Origin: Paenibacillus cellulosilyticus
GTDB taxonomy: Bacteria > Bacillota > Bacilli > Paenibacillales > Paenibacillaceae
Length of the DNA stretch: 64,000 nt
NCBI RefSeq assembly: GCF_003182255.1
Contig: NZ_QGTQ01000034.1
Location: 1-64,000, forward strand
Direction: 5' to 3'
This document shows positions 28,952 through 37,168 of the stretch, piece after piece. The notes below the pieces were generated by a model. It saw nothing but the letters and a program-made list of their open reading frames with translations. It was not told the origin of the DNA and made no database searches. The position numbers and the translations under genes are program-made. Each line of letters opens with the position of its first letter. Within the stretch, counting starts at the first letter, position 1.

Positions 28952-30181
28952 TTATAGCTGATTGTGGTGTAAGCCTAGTGCATTAAGCATCGTGCGGAAC
29001 TTAGCCGACGTCTCGGCAAGCTCTCCCTCGGGGGTTGAATCACTCACGATTCCTGCTCCTGCATACAAGCGAAGCGAATGCTCGTATACTTCAGCGCAGC
29101 GGATCGTCACGATCCATTCGCCATTGCCAGCGGCATCACTCCAACCAACCATGCCGGTGTAGAACCCTCGGTCATAAGGCTCGATCTGACCGATCGCCTC
29201 TCTAGCCAGCTCCATCGGCGTGCCGCATACAGCTGGCGTTGGGTGCAGTGCGGCAGCAAGCGCCAGCGAAGAGATGGACGGGTCGAGCAATTCTCCTTGA
29301 ACAACGGTGGACAAGTGCCACATCGTCTCCGTCTGAATCAACGATGGCAGGTTCGGTACATCCAGCGATCTGCAAAATGGGCGAAGCGCCTCAGCGACGG
29401 CCTCAATCACGACGGCGTGCTCATGCAGATCCTTCACCGAGGACAGCAATGCCTCGCCAATGCGGCGGTCTTCTACTGGATCCTTGCTGCGAGGCGCTGA
29501 GCCTGCGAGCGGATTTGAGATCACGCGATTACCCGTCTTGCGTACGAGCAGCTCGGGACTGGCGCCTATCAGCACATTTTGCGAAGAAGAATGCCCCTGA
29601 CCTCCGTGATCTTTAGGTAAATCTACTGCAAAGGTATAGCCATGCGAATTATGACGGGCCAGACTATGCAGCAGTTGACCGATTGGAATCGTGATGTTCG
29701 TAGAGGTCAAATCCAGTGCCCGGGACAATACAACCTTGGACATCTCGCCTGAGCGAAGCCGATCGATTGCTTGTTGGACGCCCTGCGCATACTGCTCGGG
29801 TCGAGGTACTGGGGTAATTCGATACGTTGGCAGTGAGTTAGATTCCGCCGGTCGTCGCGTCTCCGTATCGGAGCTGAATTGTAGTGGTCCGCCCCATAGA
29901 ACCGTTGTTGGTACAACAAGCTTCGCAGGCTTCGCACGGTCGAACGGAATAGCGCCCACGACCATCGGGCTGCTGTGGTTCATTCGCGCAGCTCGACCGA
30001 GCAGATCCGAGACAGACCCGGACAGCTGCTGCAGATCACACGCACCATCGGCTTCCGTTAGCTCCATGAAAGTCCCTTCCGCAAGAAGCGTCTGATTAGG
30101 CGTCGACAGAAAAAACGCAGCCCCTGGCCGGTACCCATCCAACAATTGTGCAGTTAGCACGGTTAATGCCGATTGCTTCAT
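28952..30181 (-). CDS. dhbC: Isochorismate synthase
   Basis: Converts chorismate to isochorismate, the entry point to DHB. It is a 409-residue chorismate-binding enzyme. The C-terminal catalytic half has KVVLSRALDL, SPELLVRKTGNRVISNPLAGSAPR (split here: SPELLVRK, then NPLAGSAPR), LHPTPAVCGTP and the late GFYTGMVGW with AGAGIVSDSTPEGE. The ATG at 30181 is preferred because AAGGAGG lies about 11 bases upstream; the ATG at 30202 would place that site inside the gene. It follows dhbA with a gap of about 24 bp. Confidence 0.96.
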   Translation of the reverse strand: MKQSALTVLTAQLLDGYRPGAAFFLSTPNQTLLAEGTFMELTEADGACDLQQLSGSVSDLLGRAARMNHSSPMVVGAIPFDRAKPAKLVVPTTVLWGGPLQFSSDTETRRPAESNSLPTYRITPVPRPEQYAQGVQQAIDRLRSGEMSKVVLSRALDLTSTNITIPIGQLLHSLARHNSHGYTFAVDLPKDHGGQGHSSSQNVLIGASPELLVRKTGNRVISNPLAGSAPRSKDPVEDRRIGEALLSSVKDLHEHAVVIEAVAEALRPFCRSLDVPNLPSLIQTETMWHLSTVVQGELLDPSISSLALAAALHPTPAVCGTPMELAREAIGQIEPYDRGFYTGMVGWSDAAGNGEWIVTIRCAEVYEHSLRLYAGAGIVSDSTPEGELAETSAKFRTMLNALGLHHNQL

Positions 30182-30205
30182 TCGATTCCATGCCTCCTTC
30201 ATTCG

Positions 30206-30994
30206 TTAAATACCTAAAGTCGCGCCGCCGTCCACGCATAGATCATGCATGGTGATGTGGCTTGCATTGTCTGAGACGAGGAACGCTGCAGCCTCCGCAA
30301 TGTCTCTTGGGGAGGCGATCTTCTGCAGCGGAATGCCTAATCGGTAATCCGCCTGCGAGCCCATAATCACCATGCTTGGCCCCGAGTCGTCCTTCCGCAG
30401 CAATCTCTGCATAGCTGTGTCCGTCGAACCGGGCGACACGATGTTACAGCGAATGTGATACTGCGATAGCTCCAGCCCCAAGCACTTCGTGAACATCGTG
30501 GACGCAGCCTTAGAAGCTGCATAAGCTGCCATCTTCATTCTTGGTACGCCGGATGCATTCGAGCTGACCGTTACGATTGCACCTGATTGACGCGGGATCA
30601 TCCGACGAGCAACGGTGCGGGAGACGAAGAACACCCCGTTCGTATTCACATCGAAGGTCGCCCTCCAATCGTCCTCGTTGAGCGTTGCGATGGCGCCCAT
30701 TCGCAGCACGCCAGCGACATTCACGAGAATCTCAATGGGTCCTGTATCACGCTCAATGGCATCAACGATCTCCTCGATAGCTGCGAGGTTACTCACATCT
30801 GCTGAGTAAGCTCGAGAACGACGACATCCCTTGTCTTGCAGCTCTCGAACGAGGTGTCCTACGCCCTCGGCATCACGATCAACAGCCGCTATAACAGCCC
30901 CCTGCTCTGCAAGCACTTGCGCGACTGCTGCGCCAATTCCTTGAGCTGCTCCCGTGACTAGCGCCACCTTGCCTTCAATACCGGGTAGCGACAT
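30206..30994 (-). CDS. dhbA: 2,3-dihydro-2,3-dihydroxybenzoate dehydrogenase
   Basis: A 262-residue short-chain dehydrogenase that makes 2,3-DHB with NAD. The cofactor motif [13 protein letters not shown] is near 13-25, NVAGV near 91, the catalytic Ser in VTVSSNASG and the YAASK motif near 158 follow, and the C-terminus [10 protein letters not shown] is typical of DhbA/EntA. The start has AAGGAGAGGTGA. It is the first gene of dhbACEBF-mbtH-MFS and lies directly behind the Fur box. Confidence 0.97.
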   Translation of the reverse strand: MSLPGIEGKVALVTGAAQGIGAAVAQVLAEQGAVIAAVDRDAEGVGHLVRELQDKGCRRSRAYSADVSNLAAIEEIVDAIERDTGPIEILVNVAGVLRMGAIATLNEDDWRATFDVNTNGVFFVSRTVARRMIPRQSGAIVTVSSNASGVPRMKMAAYAASKAASTMFTKCLGLELSQYHIRCNIVSPGSTDTAMQRLLRKDDSGPSMVIMGSQADYRLGIPLQKIASPRDIAEAAAFLVSDNASHITMHDLCVDGGATLGI

Positions 30995-31019
30995 CTATGA
31001 ATTCACCTCTCCTTCATAT

Positions 31020-31040
31020 TGATAATGATTATCATAATCA
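31020..31040 (-). promoter_or_regulatory. Fur box controlling the dhb operon
   Basis: The perfect 7-1-7 Fur motif TGATAATGATTATCA is at 31020-31034, overlapped by a second 7-1-7 copy TGATTATCATAATCA at 31026-31040. This is the overlapping arrangement of strong Bacillus Fur sites. It lies 26 bp before the dhbA start, so iron-replete Fur should block transcription. The divergent LigD polymerase gene begins on the other side and might be affected too. Confidence 0.92.
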
Positions 31041-31206
31041 AATATAAAGGACACTCTTAGCGATGACCATGTACAATCTCCAGAAAAACAATGTATTTTC
31101 TCACGATTTTTACCAATGGTTGGATGATTCGCTGACTGTATCGATCGCTGCCTATGCGGCAAAGCTGGTAATAAATCACTGTAAGTTGGGCTCGCATAAT
31201 GCAGCA

Positions 31207-32127
31207 ATGGAGAGGATGTTCGAGGATATGGCCGCTGCCAAGAAAGGAACGATCGTCATCGACGGCGAGACGATTCCAATTAGCAACCCAGGTAAACTGT
31301 TATGGCCGGAGCTTGGATTAACCAAATCCATGTATCTGGAGAAGCTGGCGATGCTGGCTCCTTATCTGCTCCACCATTGCAACGGGCGCTATATGACGAC
31401 GATCCGTTGGCCGGATGGGATAACGGGCGAATCATTTTATCAGAAAAATTGCCCGGAGCCCACGCCTCCATTCGTACATACCGCGCAACAGGGAGATATC
31501 AACTACGTGCTGCTCGATTCGCTCCCAACATTGCTGTGGCTAGGTAACCTCGCCTGCCTTGAATTTCATATGTCCTTCGATCGAATCGGCGAAGCCGTGT
31601 ACCCAACCGAATGGATCATTGATCTTGATCCTTCATTAGAAGTAGAGCCGCGAATTATGGAAGCAGCCGTTATCGTTGGGGATTTGCTCCGAAGCATTGG
31701 CGTCGAATCGATGCTGAAGACATCCGGCGCGACAGGTGTACAGCTGATCATCCCTTCGGCGGGCGATGTGACGTTCGACGAGCTGCGTGTGATGGGAAGG
31801 TTCGTAGGCAGCTATCTAGCGCAGGCGCATCCGAAGCTGTTTACCATCGAGAGAATGAAAGCAGACCGCGGCGATTGCATCTACGTCGATTACCTCCAGC
31901 ATTACCCGGGCAAAACAATAGCGGCCCCCTATTCGCCCCGCGCGCGAGCCGGCGCGACATTGTCGACGCCGATTACTTGGGAAGAAGCGAGAGGCGGCGC
32001 GCGAATCGCAGATTATAATTTACTCACAATTGGCGATCGACTGAGTCAATTTGGGGATCTGCTCCTGCAAGCAAAGCCGCAGAAATTGCGGCCCATTTAC
32101 GATTTTGTCAGCCGAAGCACCTCTTAA
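31207..32127 (+). CDS. ligD: LigD-type NHEJ polymerase (archaeo-eukaryotic primase fold), stand-alone
   Basis: Fills gaps with (ribo)nucleotides at DNA ends before ligation. The conserved domain begins at IDGETIPISNPGKLLWPELG, as in Bacillales LigD polymerase domains, and continues with the catalytic acidic pair in WIIDLDPS and a late acid in GDCIYVDYLQHYPGKT. Motif II reads TSGATGVQLIIP, with Gln where Pseudomonas LigD has His. The ORF is open from 31063, but residues before Met 31207 do not look like the domain and lie next to the Fur box; ATGs at 31207, 31216 and 31228 are all possible. No ligase domain is attached. It is divergent from dhbA. Confidence 0.88.
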   Translation: MERMFEDMAAAKKGTIVIDGETIPISNPGKLLWPELGLTKSMYLEKLAMLAPYLLHHCNGRYMTTIRWPDGITGESFYQKNCPEPTPPFVHTAQQGDINYVLLDSLPTLLWLGNLACLEFHMSFDRIGEAVYPTEWIIDLDPSLEVEPRIMEAAVIVGDLLRSIGVESMLKTSGATGVQLIIPSAGDVTFDELRVMGRFVGSYLAQAHPKLFTIERMKADRGDCIYVDYLQHYPGKTIAAPYSPRARAGATLSTPITWEEARGGARIADYNLLTIGDRLSQFGDLLLQAKPQKLRPIYDFVSRSTS

Positions 32128-32257
32128 ACTTAATCGAACAAGCTGTGCAAAGGGCGTGCACCGCACTCTATTTTGCAGACATGAATTGTAGACAGACCGA
32201 ATAAATAGGATTAGAACGTTCGAATACGCACTCGCCGGCAGAAAGGAGAACAGCTCA

Positions 32258-33253
32258 GTGAAACGGTCACCTAAGCCGAAGTGGTCCTTCGTACTGATGC
32301 GCGGCGCAGACAAGTCGGTCCGGCAGTTCAAGGTATCCAAGCGGTCTATCGTTGCCGCTCCGGCCGTCGCCGTCCTTGCGCTGTCAGGGTGTATTGCGGC
32401 GCTCCAAATCCGCTCCGCCTTCCAGATCGATACGCTGCAGGACGAAATGTCCCAGCAATCCAATTCGTTCACCCAGACGGTGCACGGAAAAGACGACTCC
32501 ATCGGAACTCTCCAGGAGGAAATCGATCGTCTGAACCGACAAACCGAAGATTTGAAGAGTAAAATCAGCGATCTTCGCGAGCTGGAGAACAAGCTTAAGG
32601 TTTTTATCGAACAATACGGGCGGCTGACGGAGACGTCCTCTTCCAGCATGCCCACAAATGCAGACTCGGCGACGCTCGAAGCGCTATCTGAGCTGCAGCA
32701 ATCAAGCTCCTCCCCCACTCCCGAGGAGGCTAGAAGACTCATTGGGATCGCCGAGCAGTCGGGGCTCGATTTTCGCCAGATCAGCTCACTTGTCGATTCC
32801 ATGGAATCCACGATGGAGCAGTCGGTGAAGCAGGCAAAAGCCCGCAAAGCGATACTCGATGCGCTTCCAACGGGCTGGCCGACGAAAAGCTCGTCGAAGA
32901 TGACTTCGGGCTTCGGTTATCGAAGCGACCCATTCACTGGCAAATCAACGTTTCATGCTGGCATCGATATTGGAGGTAAAGTCGGCGATCCGGTATTCAG
33001 TGCAGGAGACGGTACGGTTGTCGAAACGGGTTCGAGCAGCGACAAAGGTAATTATGTCATGATTGATCATCATAACGGGTTCAAGACGGTATACATGCAC
33101 TTGTCGCGCATCGAGGCTCGTGAAGACGAAGAGGTCGTCCGCGGGGAGAAAATCGGCTTTATGGGAAGCACGGGACGAAGCACGGGGGCTCATGTTCATT
33201 TTCAAATTATGCAAAAGGATGAACCGATCAACCCGCTTCGTTATTTAAGCTAA
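32258..33253 (+). CDS. Membrane-anchored M23 family metallopeptidase (LytM domain)
   Basis: A 331-residue peptidoglycan hydrolase. The start is GTG at 32258 with GAAAGGAG. Layout: a basic cytoplasmic tail, one transmembrane segment (about 31-50, AAPAVAVLALSGCIAAL), a periplasm-side coiled coil (about 55-115), a linker, and an M23 domain (about 210-331). The zinc ligands are in FHAGIDIGG (H and D, near 233-237) and HVHFQ (near 313-315). It is followed 21 bp later by a bactofilin gene, a pairing known from cell-shape modules where bactofilin positions an M23 enzyme. Confidence 0.94.
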   Translation: MKRSPKPKWSFVLMRGADKSVRQFKVSKRSIVAAPAVAVLALSGCIAALQIRSAFQIDTLQDEMSQQSNSFTQTVHGKDDSIGTLQEEIDRLNRQTEDLKSKISDLRELENKLKVFIEQYGRLTETSSSSMPTNADSATLEALSELQQSSSSPTPEEARRLIGIAEQSGLDFRQISSLVDSMESTMEQSVKQAKARKAILDALPTGWPTKSSSKMTSGFGYRSDPFTGKSTFHAGIDIGGKVGDPVFSAGDGTVVETGSSSDKGNYVMIDHHNGFKTVYMHLSRIEAREDEEVVRGEKIGFMGSTGRSTGAHVHFQIMQKDEPINPLRYLS

Positions 33254-33274
33254 CTTGTCGAAGGAGGTTCGCCA

Positions 33275-33775
33275 ATGTTCAAGGATTCGAAGAGACTCAG
33301 CCTAACGGATACGCTGATTGGGCAAGGGACACATGCCGAGGGTAAAATGGAATGCGAAGCCGGGCTCCGCATCGAAGGCGAATTCCGGGGCGATATTGAC
33401 TGCCATGGCGACGTTATTGTCGGAGAATGCGGCATCGCCCGTTCGAACATTAACGCGCGTGATGTAACGATCGCCGGTAGAGTATACGGCGATGTAACGA
33501 CGAAAGGCCGTCTCACCATTACGGCGACGGGCCAAGTACACGGCAACATCAATGCGCAGTCGTTCGTCATGCAGGACGGCGGGATTTTTACCGGTGCATG
33601 TCGGATGGAACGCACTCAGGACAACAGCCGCTCCCGCCCGCTCGTCGAAGCAGATCCGGCTCCGCAGCAAGCGCTTGTGCGTGACAACAAGGCGGAGCAG
33701 CAGCATAATCATGCCCATCAGCATCAGAGTCAAGGGCAGAACGGCAAAGATAAACGGCAGCAGCAAGCCGGATAA
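33275..33775 (+). CDS. Bactofilin (polymer-forming cytoskeletal protein)
   Basis: A 166-residue protein that in this family self-assembles into nucleotide-free filaments. The beta-helical DUF583 core is about 12-105, with regularly spaced short strands and glycines (LIGQGTHAEGKMECEAGLRI, then GDIDCHGDVIVGECG and VYGDVTTKGRLTITATGQVHG). The C-terminal tail from about 115 is disordered, Gln/His-rich (QQHNHAHQHQSQGQ). A strong GAAGGAGG precedes the ATG. It is co-transcribed with the upstream M23 peptidase gene. Confidence 0.93.
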   Translation: MFKDSKRLSLTDTLIGQGTHAEGKMECEAGLRIEGEFRGDIDCHGDVIVGECGIARSNINARDVTIAGRVYGDVTTKGRLTITATGQVHGNINAQSFVMQDGGIFTGACRMERTQDNSRSRPLVEADPAPQQALVRDNKAEQQHNHAHQHQSQGQNGKDKRQQQAG

Positions 33776-33805
33776 CCTATACTTACCGCGCTTCATGCGC
33801 ACACA

Positions 33806-33842
33806 AATAAGCAGCCCGGTCATCGAGACCAGGCTGCTTATT
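33806..33842. terminator. Bidirectional terminator between the bactofilin and ABC permease genes
   Basis: Stem AATAAGCAGCC/GGCTGCTTATT with an inner GGTC/GACC. The genes on both sides converge on it, and A/T-rich arms give a short U-tract in either direction. Confidence 0.75.
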
Positions 33843-33856
33843 ATAGGTAACATTTA

Positions 33857-34663
33857 TTATGACGTAATGTCACGTCTCATGAACTGCCACCAAGTGATGG
33901 CGAGGAAGACGACGTAATACACAAGGAGAATACCGAGCGAGAAATAAATGGTATGCTCATGCGTCACATCCGGTCCATTGCTCAGGTACTGCGTCAGATT
34001 ACTCTGCATGAACCAGAAGTAGTCCTTCCACGGCTTGTCGATGAGCGACATAAGGCCGGCGATCGTATCGCTCATGAACATAAGGAACAGCGATAGACCG
34101 ATCGACAGACCGCCGCTGCGGAATACGGTCGACAGCAGGAACGAGATCGTAACCGTCGTCAGCATCATGCTGATGAACTGAAGGCCCAGCCCTGACAATA
34201 CGAATGACCACACCGATCCTGTGCTCGATTCATTCGTCAGCTCTTGCAAGGAGCCTGACGAGAAACCAAAAAACAAACCGTTCCATATGTACGTCCATAC
34301 GAACAACACCGCGAGGAAGAAAATCGCGAATTGAATCACCGAGATATATTTGGACAGCAGAATCTTGGATCTAGACCAAGGGCGAATGAGCAGCAGCTTA
34401 ATCGTACCCGACGAGAACTCTCCTGCTACGCTGTCTGCCGCGATAATAACGGTGAAGATCGTAACGAGCATCGTCCCGGAGAACACTTCGGAATTCAGGA
34501 CCGTCCACATCGACTTCACGCCTTCGTCGAGCAATAGAACGACAATCGATGCCGCGAGCATGATGACGAGCATAATGCCCATCATAATCCACGTACGTAG
34601 ACGGGAGTAGATCTTCATATTTTCATTGCGTACTAACTCCATGAAGTTACCCAACCGTCTCAC
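33857..34663 (-). CDS. ABC-2 type transporter permease
   Basis: A 268-residue membrane protein with six hydrophobic segments, in the ABC-2/NatB-like family (MELVRNENMKIYSR at the N-terminus and the FSSGTIKLLLIRPWSRSKILLSKY segment, shown in parts, are typical). The start is GTG at 34663, overlapping the end of the ATPase gene by 17 bp; an ATG seven codons later is the alternative. With the ATPase it would form an exporter of unknown substrate. The next gene to the left is convergent. Confidence 0.9.
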   Translation of the reverse strand: MRRLGNFMELVRNENMKIYSRLRTWIMMGIMLVIMLAASIVVLLLDEGVKSMWTVLNSEVFSGTMLVTIFTVIIAADSVAGEFSSGTIKLLLIRPWSRSKILLSKYISVIQFAIFFLAVLFVWTYIWNGLFFGFSSGSLQELTNESSTGSVWSFVLSGLGLQFISMMLTTVTISFLLSTVFRSGGLSIGLSLFLMFMSDTIAGLMSLIDKPWKDYFWFMQSNLTQYLSNGPDVTHEHTIYFSLGILLVYYVVFLAITWWQFMRRDITS

Positions 34664-35561
34664 CCCCCGTTACTTCCAAGAACTGCTCTTCCAGCGATTT
34701 GACATGCGGACGGAAGCCATATACTTTAAGTCCCGCCGAGACGAGCTGTGCATTAATCCATGCTGCCGTCTCACGATCCGTATCAAGCTCGATGCCTTCC
34801 TGCGTGACGACAGCCGAATGCTGAGCTAGCAGCTCCAGCGCTTCAGACGGACGATCGACCTCGAACCGATAGCGGCTGACCGCATCCTTCGCGGGACCGT
34901 CCTGCGAAATAACCCGTTCGTCGATCAGCTTGCCGTGCTGGATGATCGCGACGCGGTCGCACATCAGCTCCATCTCGCTGAGCAAGTGGCTGGATACGAA
35001 CACCGTAATGCCTTCGCTCTTCGCAAGGTGGCGCAGGTAATCACGGAGTTCGCGAATACCGACAGGGTCCAATCCGTTCGTGGGCTCATCGAGGATAAGC
35101 AGCGACGGTTTATGCATAATCGCTTGTGCGACGCCAAGACGTTGGCGCATGCCGAGCGAGTACGTTTTCACCTTATCATGGATGCGCCCTTGCAGTCCGA
35201 CGAGCTTCACGACCTCGTCGATGCGCTGACGCGTAATGCCCGGAACCATGCGGGCGTAGTGGACTAGATTCTTATAGCCGGACAAATATTTGTACATCTC
35301 CGGATTCTCGACGATCGCGCCGACTTGGCGAATCGCTTTCTCGAAGCTATCCGTGATGCTATGTCCTTTAATCGTAATTTCACCTTCTGTCAGCTTCATC
35401 AAGCCAACCATCATCCGAATGGTCGTTGTTTTGCCGGAACCGTTCGGTCCAAGAAATCCGTAGACTTCACCAGGGTGCAAATCGAGTGTTAGATGATCGA
35501 TAATAGTCCGATTGCCGATTCGCTTCGTAACGTTCGACAATTGAACAATCGGTTCACTCAT
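34647..35561 (-). CDS. ABC transporter ATP-binding protein
   Basis: A 304-residue ATPase with Walker A FLGPNGSGKTTTIRMM (about 35-50), signature YSLGMRQRLGVAQA near 137, Walker B LLILDEPTNGLDP near 158 and switch His in VFVSSHLLSE. The C-terminal extension of about 80 residues is typical of the NatA/BcrA-like class, which exports peptides, antibiotics or ions. Substrate is unknown. It pairs with the overlapping downstream permease gene. No two-component system or GntR regulator is adjacent. Confidence 0.94.
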   Translation of the reverse strand: MSEPIVQLSNVTKRIGNRTIIDHLTLDLHPGEVYGFLGPNGSGKTTTIRMMVGLMKLTEGEITIKGHSITDSFEKAIRQVGAIVENPEMYKYLSGYKNLVHYARMVPGITRQRIDEVVKLVGLQGRIHDKVKTYSLGMRQRLGVAQAIMHKPSLLILDEPTNGLDPVGIRELRDYLRHLAKSEGITVFVSSHLLSEMELMCDRVAIIQHGKLIDERVISQDGPAKDAVSRYRFEVDRPSEALELLAQHSAVVTQEGIELDTDRETAAWINAQLVSAGLKVYGFRPHVKSLEEQFLEVTGGETVG

Positions 35562-35635
35562 TGCTCTGCCTCCTCACATATAATTACCAATTTTATAATT
35601 ATACACGAATTGGCAGCTGCAAGAAATTGATTTAA

Positions 35636-35684
35636 GAAAACTTAAGGTCCGCCGACACACTCGGTTGTGTGGACGGCGAACCTT
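35636..35684 (-). terminator. Terminator after the zinc-ribbon-like gene
   Basis: Stem AAGGT-CGCCG-CACAC paired with GTGTG-CGGCG-ACCTT, then AAGTTTTCTT on the minus strand. Its 5' edge touches the stop codon at 35684-35686. Confidence 0.75.
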
Positions 35685-36013
35685 CAATGGTAAAGATTTA
35701 TCGTTTTCTTCTGTTCGGTCTGATCGCTCCAATACAGCGGATAATCGGAGCCTGATGCTATCCGGTGCACGCCAATTCCAGCAGCACTGCCCATGTCAGT
35801 AAGCGGCTCGATTTGAAATACTGTCGCTCCTGTATGGAGTCGTGGATGATCCGGCAGCTCGGCTGCGTGACTCTCTCTCCGCTCGCATGCGAGGCAGCAT
35901 CCCAGTGGATAAACGACTCGGAAATAGCCGGTTCGGAACAAAATGTTAGCTTCTTTTTTTCTTAACAACTGATTACAGCAAACACAATAAAACTGATCGC
36001 TATATTCGTACAC
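35684..36013 (-). CDS. Hypothetical protein with two CxxC pairs (zinc-ribbon-like)
   Basis: A 109-residue protein. The first CxxC (FYCVCCNQLL, about 8-17) and second CxxC (GCCLACERRE, about 38-47) are spaced as in a treble-clef or zinc-ribbon fold. The remaining 60 residues (HPRLHTGATVFQIEPLTDMG, then HRIASGSDYPLYW) are not recognised. The start is GTG at 36013 with GGAGATG nine bases upstream. It has its own terminator. The function is unknown. Confidence 0.6.
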   Translation of the reverse strand: MYEYSDQFYCVCCNQLLRKKEANILFRTGYFRVVYPLGCCLACERRESHAAELPDHPRLHTGATVFQIEPLTDMGSAAGIGVHRIASGSDYPLYWSDQTEQKKTINLYH

Positions 36014-36160
36014 AGCCGCTCATCTCCGCTTATTTTGACATTTTTGTATACTATACGTATCATATTATAACGTAACTGATACAATCCGTATCTTTTAAGT
36101 TAAATTTATGACAAATATCGATGAATGTCAATAGCGACGCCCGAGTTTTGTCGTTATCTA

Positions 36161-36649
36161 TTACTCTATCTTCCATAATAGTGACCATTCACCGTTCTCT
36201 TCCGCCACGTAGCACATTTGAACCAATTGAATTGGCCCATACAGCGTGTCGAAATCTTGCGTTACTTCAACCGCATACACATGATCCAGTTCGGTTTCTT
36301 TCCCGTTCTCTTTCAATTGAAAGCTGGATACCGATCTGGATTTGCCAATCTCGTAGAGATAGGTCTCCGACTTGAAATCCTGCATGAAGATGTGCGCACG
36401 CTTCTGGATGTATTCGTCCTTTGGATAATGTTCCTTCATTGAAGAATGCAGCAGCTCCCACGAGCTTCCGTAGTCGCCTTCCTGCTCGAGCTTATAAAAT
36501 TCGTCGACAACATGCTCCGCTTCCTCGGCCCGTCCCGTTGTGAACAGCATTTGAAGCCCTTTGGTCGTCAGCCACCCACATACGATGACAATACCGATCA
36601 GAAAGAGCCATTGCTTCACAAATCGGCGTCTTCTGGATCGCCAAGCCAA
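36161..36649 (-). CDS. Membrane-anchored hypothetical protein
   Basis: 162 residues if it starts at TTG 36649, which sits 8 bases after GGGAGG and leaves a short basic N-terminus (AWRSRRRRFVKQ) before one transmembrane helix (WLFLIGIVIVCGWLTTKGLQ). The ORF is open to 36733, also a TTG but without a ribosome site. The extracytoplasmic part (AEHVVDEFYKLEQEGDYGSS) resembles the fold of NTF2-like or DUF4878-type lipoprotein domains, with a helix followed by beta strands. Family not certain. It is co-directional with the downstream CxxC gene. Confidence 0.7.
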   Translation of the reverse strand: MAWRSRRRRFVKQWLFLIGIVIVCGWLTTKGLQMLFTTGRAEEAEHVVDEFYKLEQEGDYGSSWELLHSSMKEHYPKDEYIQKRAHIFMQDFKSETYLYEIGKSRSVSSFQLKENGKETELDHVYAVEVTQDFDTLYGPIQLVQMCYVAEENGEWSLLWKIE

Positions 36650-36754
36650 CAGCTCTCCCTCCCATCCAATAACGGGATTGTCCTTATTATTGTATGAGAG
36701 AGTTGTACGTTCAGAACTGCAAATATAGGGCAAGCCCTAGGAGCTGAAATGCGA

Positions 36755-37168
36755 CTATCGCGTCGTCTCCTGTCTACGGTACAACGCATGCACATACGTC
36801 GCTCCCGGACTCATTCGCTGAAGCACCTGCTCCAGCGCACGCACAATCGCCTTGCGGATATTCGTATCCGGCTGAAGGGCACATTGGTAGACGTATAGAT
36901 TGCCGTCCCTCGTTCCCAGCCGTGAATCCAAATGGCCGACTAAGCTGAAATGCCACTCATTAAATCGGAGGTCAAAATGCAGCTCCAGCTTCGAATCAGC
37001 CGGCAGTTTCAGATAGGTCATAAACTCGATGCTATCTGTGCTCAAATAGTTGACGAGCACCTTCGCCGCTCGCGTCTGCACCGACCGTCCATCGATGCTG
37101 CATATCGATACATGCGCGACCGTGCCGCTCTCCAAGCGGATTCGAATCGATCGCTTCATTGGTTTCAT
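36755..37168 (-). CDS. PilZ-like domain protein, copy 2
   Basis: A 137-residue soluble protein with predicted beta-barrel character (GRSVQTRAAKVLVNYLSTDS, then LKLPADSKLELHFDL and LVGHLDSR) and a C-terminal helix. It resembles PilZ-type proteins but lacks the RxxxR and D/NxSxxG residues that bind cyclic di-GMP. It aligns by eye to the gene just upstream (37165-37638). The two overlap by 4 bp (ATGA), so they are co-translated, probably a tandem duplication. Role unknown. Confidence 0.65.
   Translation of the reverse strand: MKPMKRSIRIRLESGTVAHVSICSIDGRSVQTRAAKVLVNYLSTDSIEFMTYLKLPADSKLELHFDLRFNEWHFSLVGHLDSRLGTRDGNLYVYQCALQPDTNIRKAIVRALEQVLQRMSPGATYVHALYRRQETTR

Noticed and set aside
32020-32847. 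275-codon minus-strand ORF opposite the M23 peptidase start
   Set aside because: Serine/cysteine-rich antisense translation without a ribosome site; the plus-strand M23 gene explains the region.
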